Assembly: GCA_012964845.1 (NCBI GenBank)
Contig: DTTG01000096.1
Span: 1-9,664, forward strand
Direction: 5' to 3'
Source: Fidelibacterota bacterium
Lineage (GTDB): Bacteria > Fidelibacterota > Marinisomatia > SCGC-AAA003-L08 > D37C17
Length of the DNA stretch: 9,664 nucleotides
The notes beneath the pieces were generated by a model. The model ran no database searches. It worked only from the letters and a program-made list of their open reading frames with translations, and was not told where the DNA came from. This document shows, piece by piece, positions 9,644-9,664 of the stretch; within the stretch, counting starts at the first letter, position 1, and every line of letters begins with the position of its first letter. The translations under genes were made by a program, and so were the position numbers.

Positions 9644-9664
9644 TTTTTTAGTAAAATTACAATA

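Noticed and set aside
9625..9649. Terminator-like AGGC / GCCT stem followed by a T-run at the fusA end
   Set aside because: The stem has just 4 bp with a 9-base loop and a two-base gap before TTTTTT. It is too weak to call, and the window ends 15 bases later, so context is missing.
1..9664. A hidden new system, mobile element or transferred island
   Set aside because: About 98 percent of the window is five conserved housekeeping genes with uniform AT-rich composition by eye. No direct repeats, att-like ends, transposase, integrase or repeat-spacer pattern is visible.

Overview
This window is a piece of a bacterial core transcription and translation locus: the 3' part of rpoB, then complete rpoC, rpsL, rpsG and fusA, all on the + strand and densely packed. 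Gene order and protein sequences match the classic rpoBC-str arrangement. I see no mobile element, tRNA or rRNA gene, CRISPR array, toxin or defence gene, or integrated foreign DNA. I found nothing that looks like a new biological system; the notes below concern details of an ordinary housekeeping region.

Organism: the DNA is AT-rich. RpoC carries the large SI3 insertion in the trigger loop and RpoB carries a beta-i9/SI2-like insertion, as in many Gram-negative lineages. The RpoC N-terminus and zinc ribbon, the RpoB stretch around the GSNMMRQ motif and the S7 C-terminus read most like the Fibrobacterota-Chlorobiota-Bacteroidota (FCB) group. The small gene that I recall following rpoC in Bacteroidota is missing, and strong Shine-Dalgarno use (rpoC) is mixed with SD-less starts (rpsG, fusA). 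My best guess is a non-Bacteroidota FCB-type lineage, perhaps a Marinimicrobia-like organism, but this is inference by eye, not a placement.

Layout: 1-2264 rpoB (5' end outside the window; visible part begins in rifampicin cluster II); 2265-2279 short gap with a strong SD; 2280-6575 rpoC with a TTG start; 6576-6690 a 115-base gap, the only sizeable intergenic stretch, with no convincing terminator or promoter; 6691-7065 rpsL; a 16-base T-rich gap; 7082-7549 rpsG; a 6-base gap; 7556-9643 fusA; 9644-9664 the final 21 bases, with no gene.

How the genes work together: RpoB and RpoC form the catalytic cleft of RNA polymerase. S12 and S7 are small-subunit ribosomal proteins (decoding centre and head/exit region), and EF-G is the GTPase that translocates tRNA and mRNA. 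Linking them lets the cell adjust transcription and translation capacity together with growth rate. Key residues at known rifampicin (cluster II only), streptomycin and fusidic-acid sites look wild type where visible.
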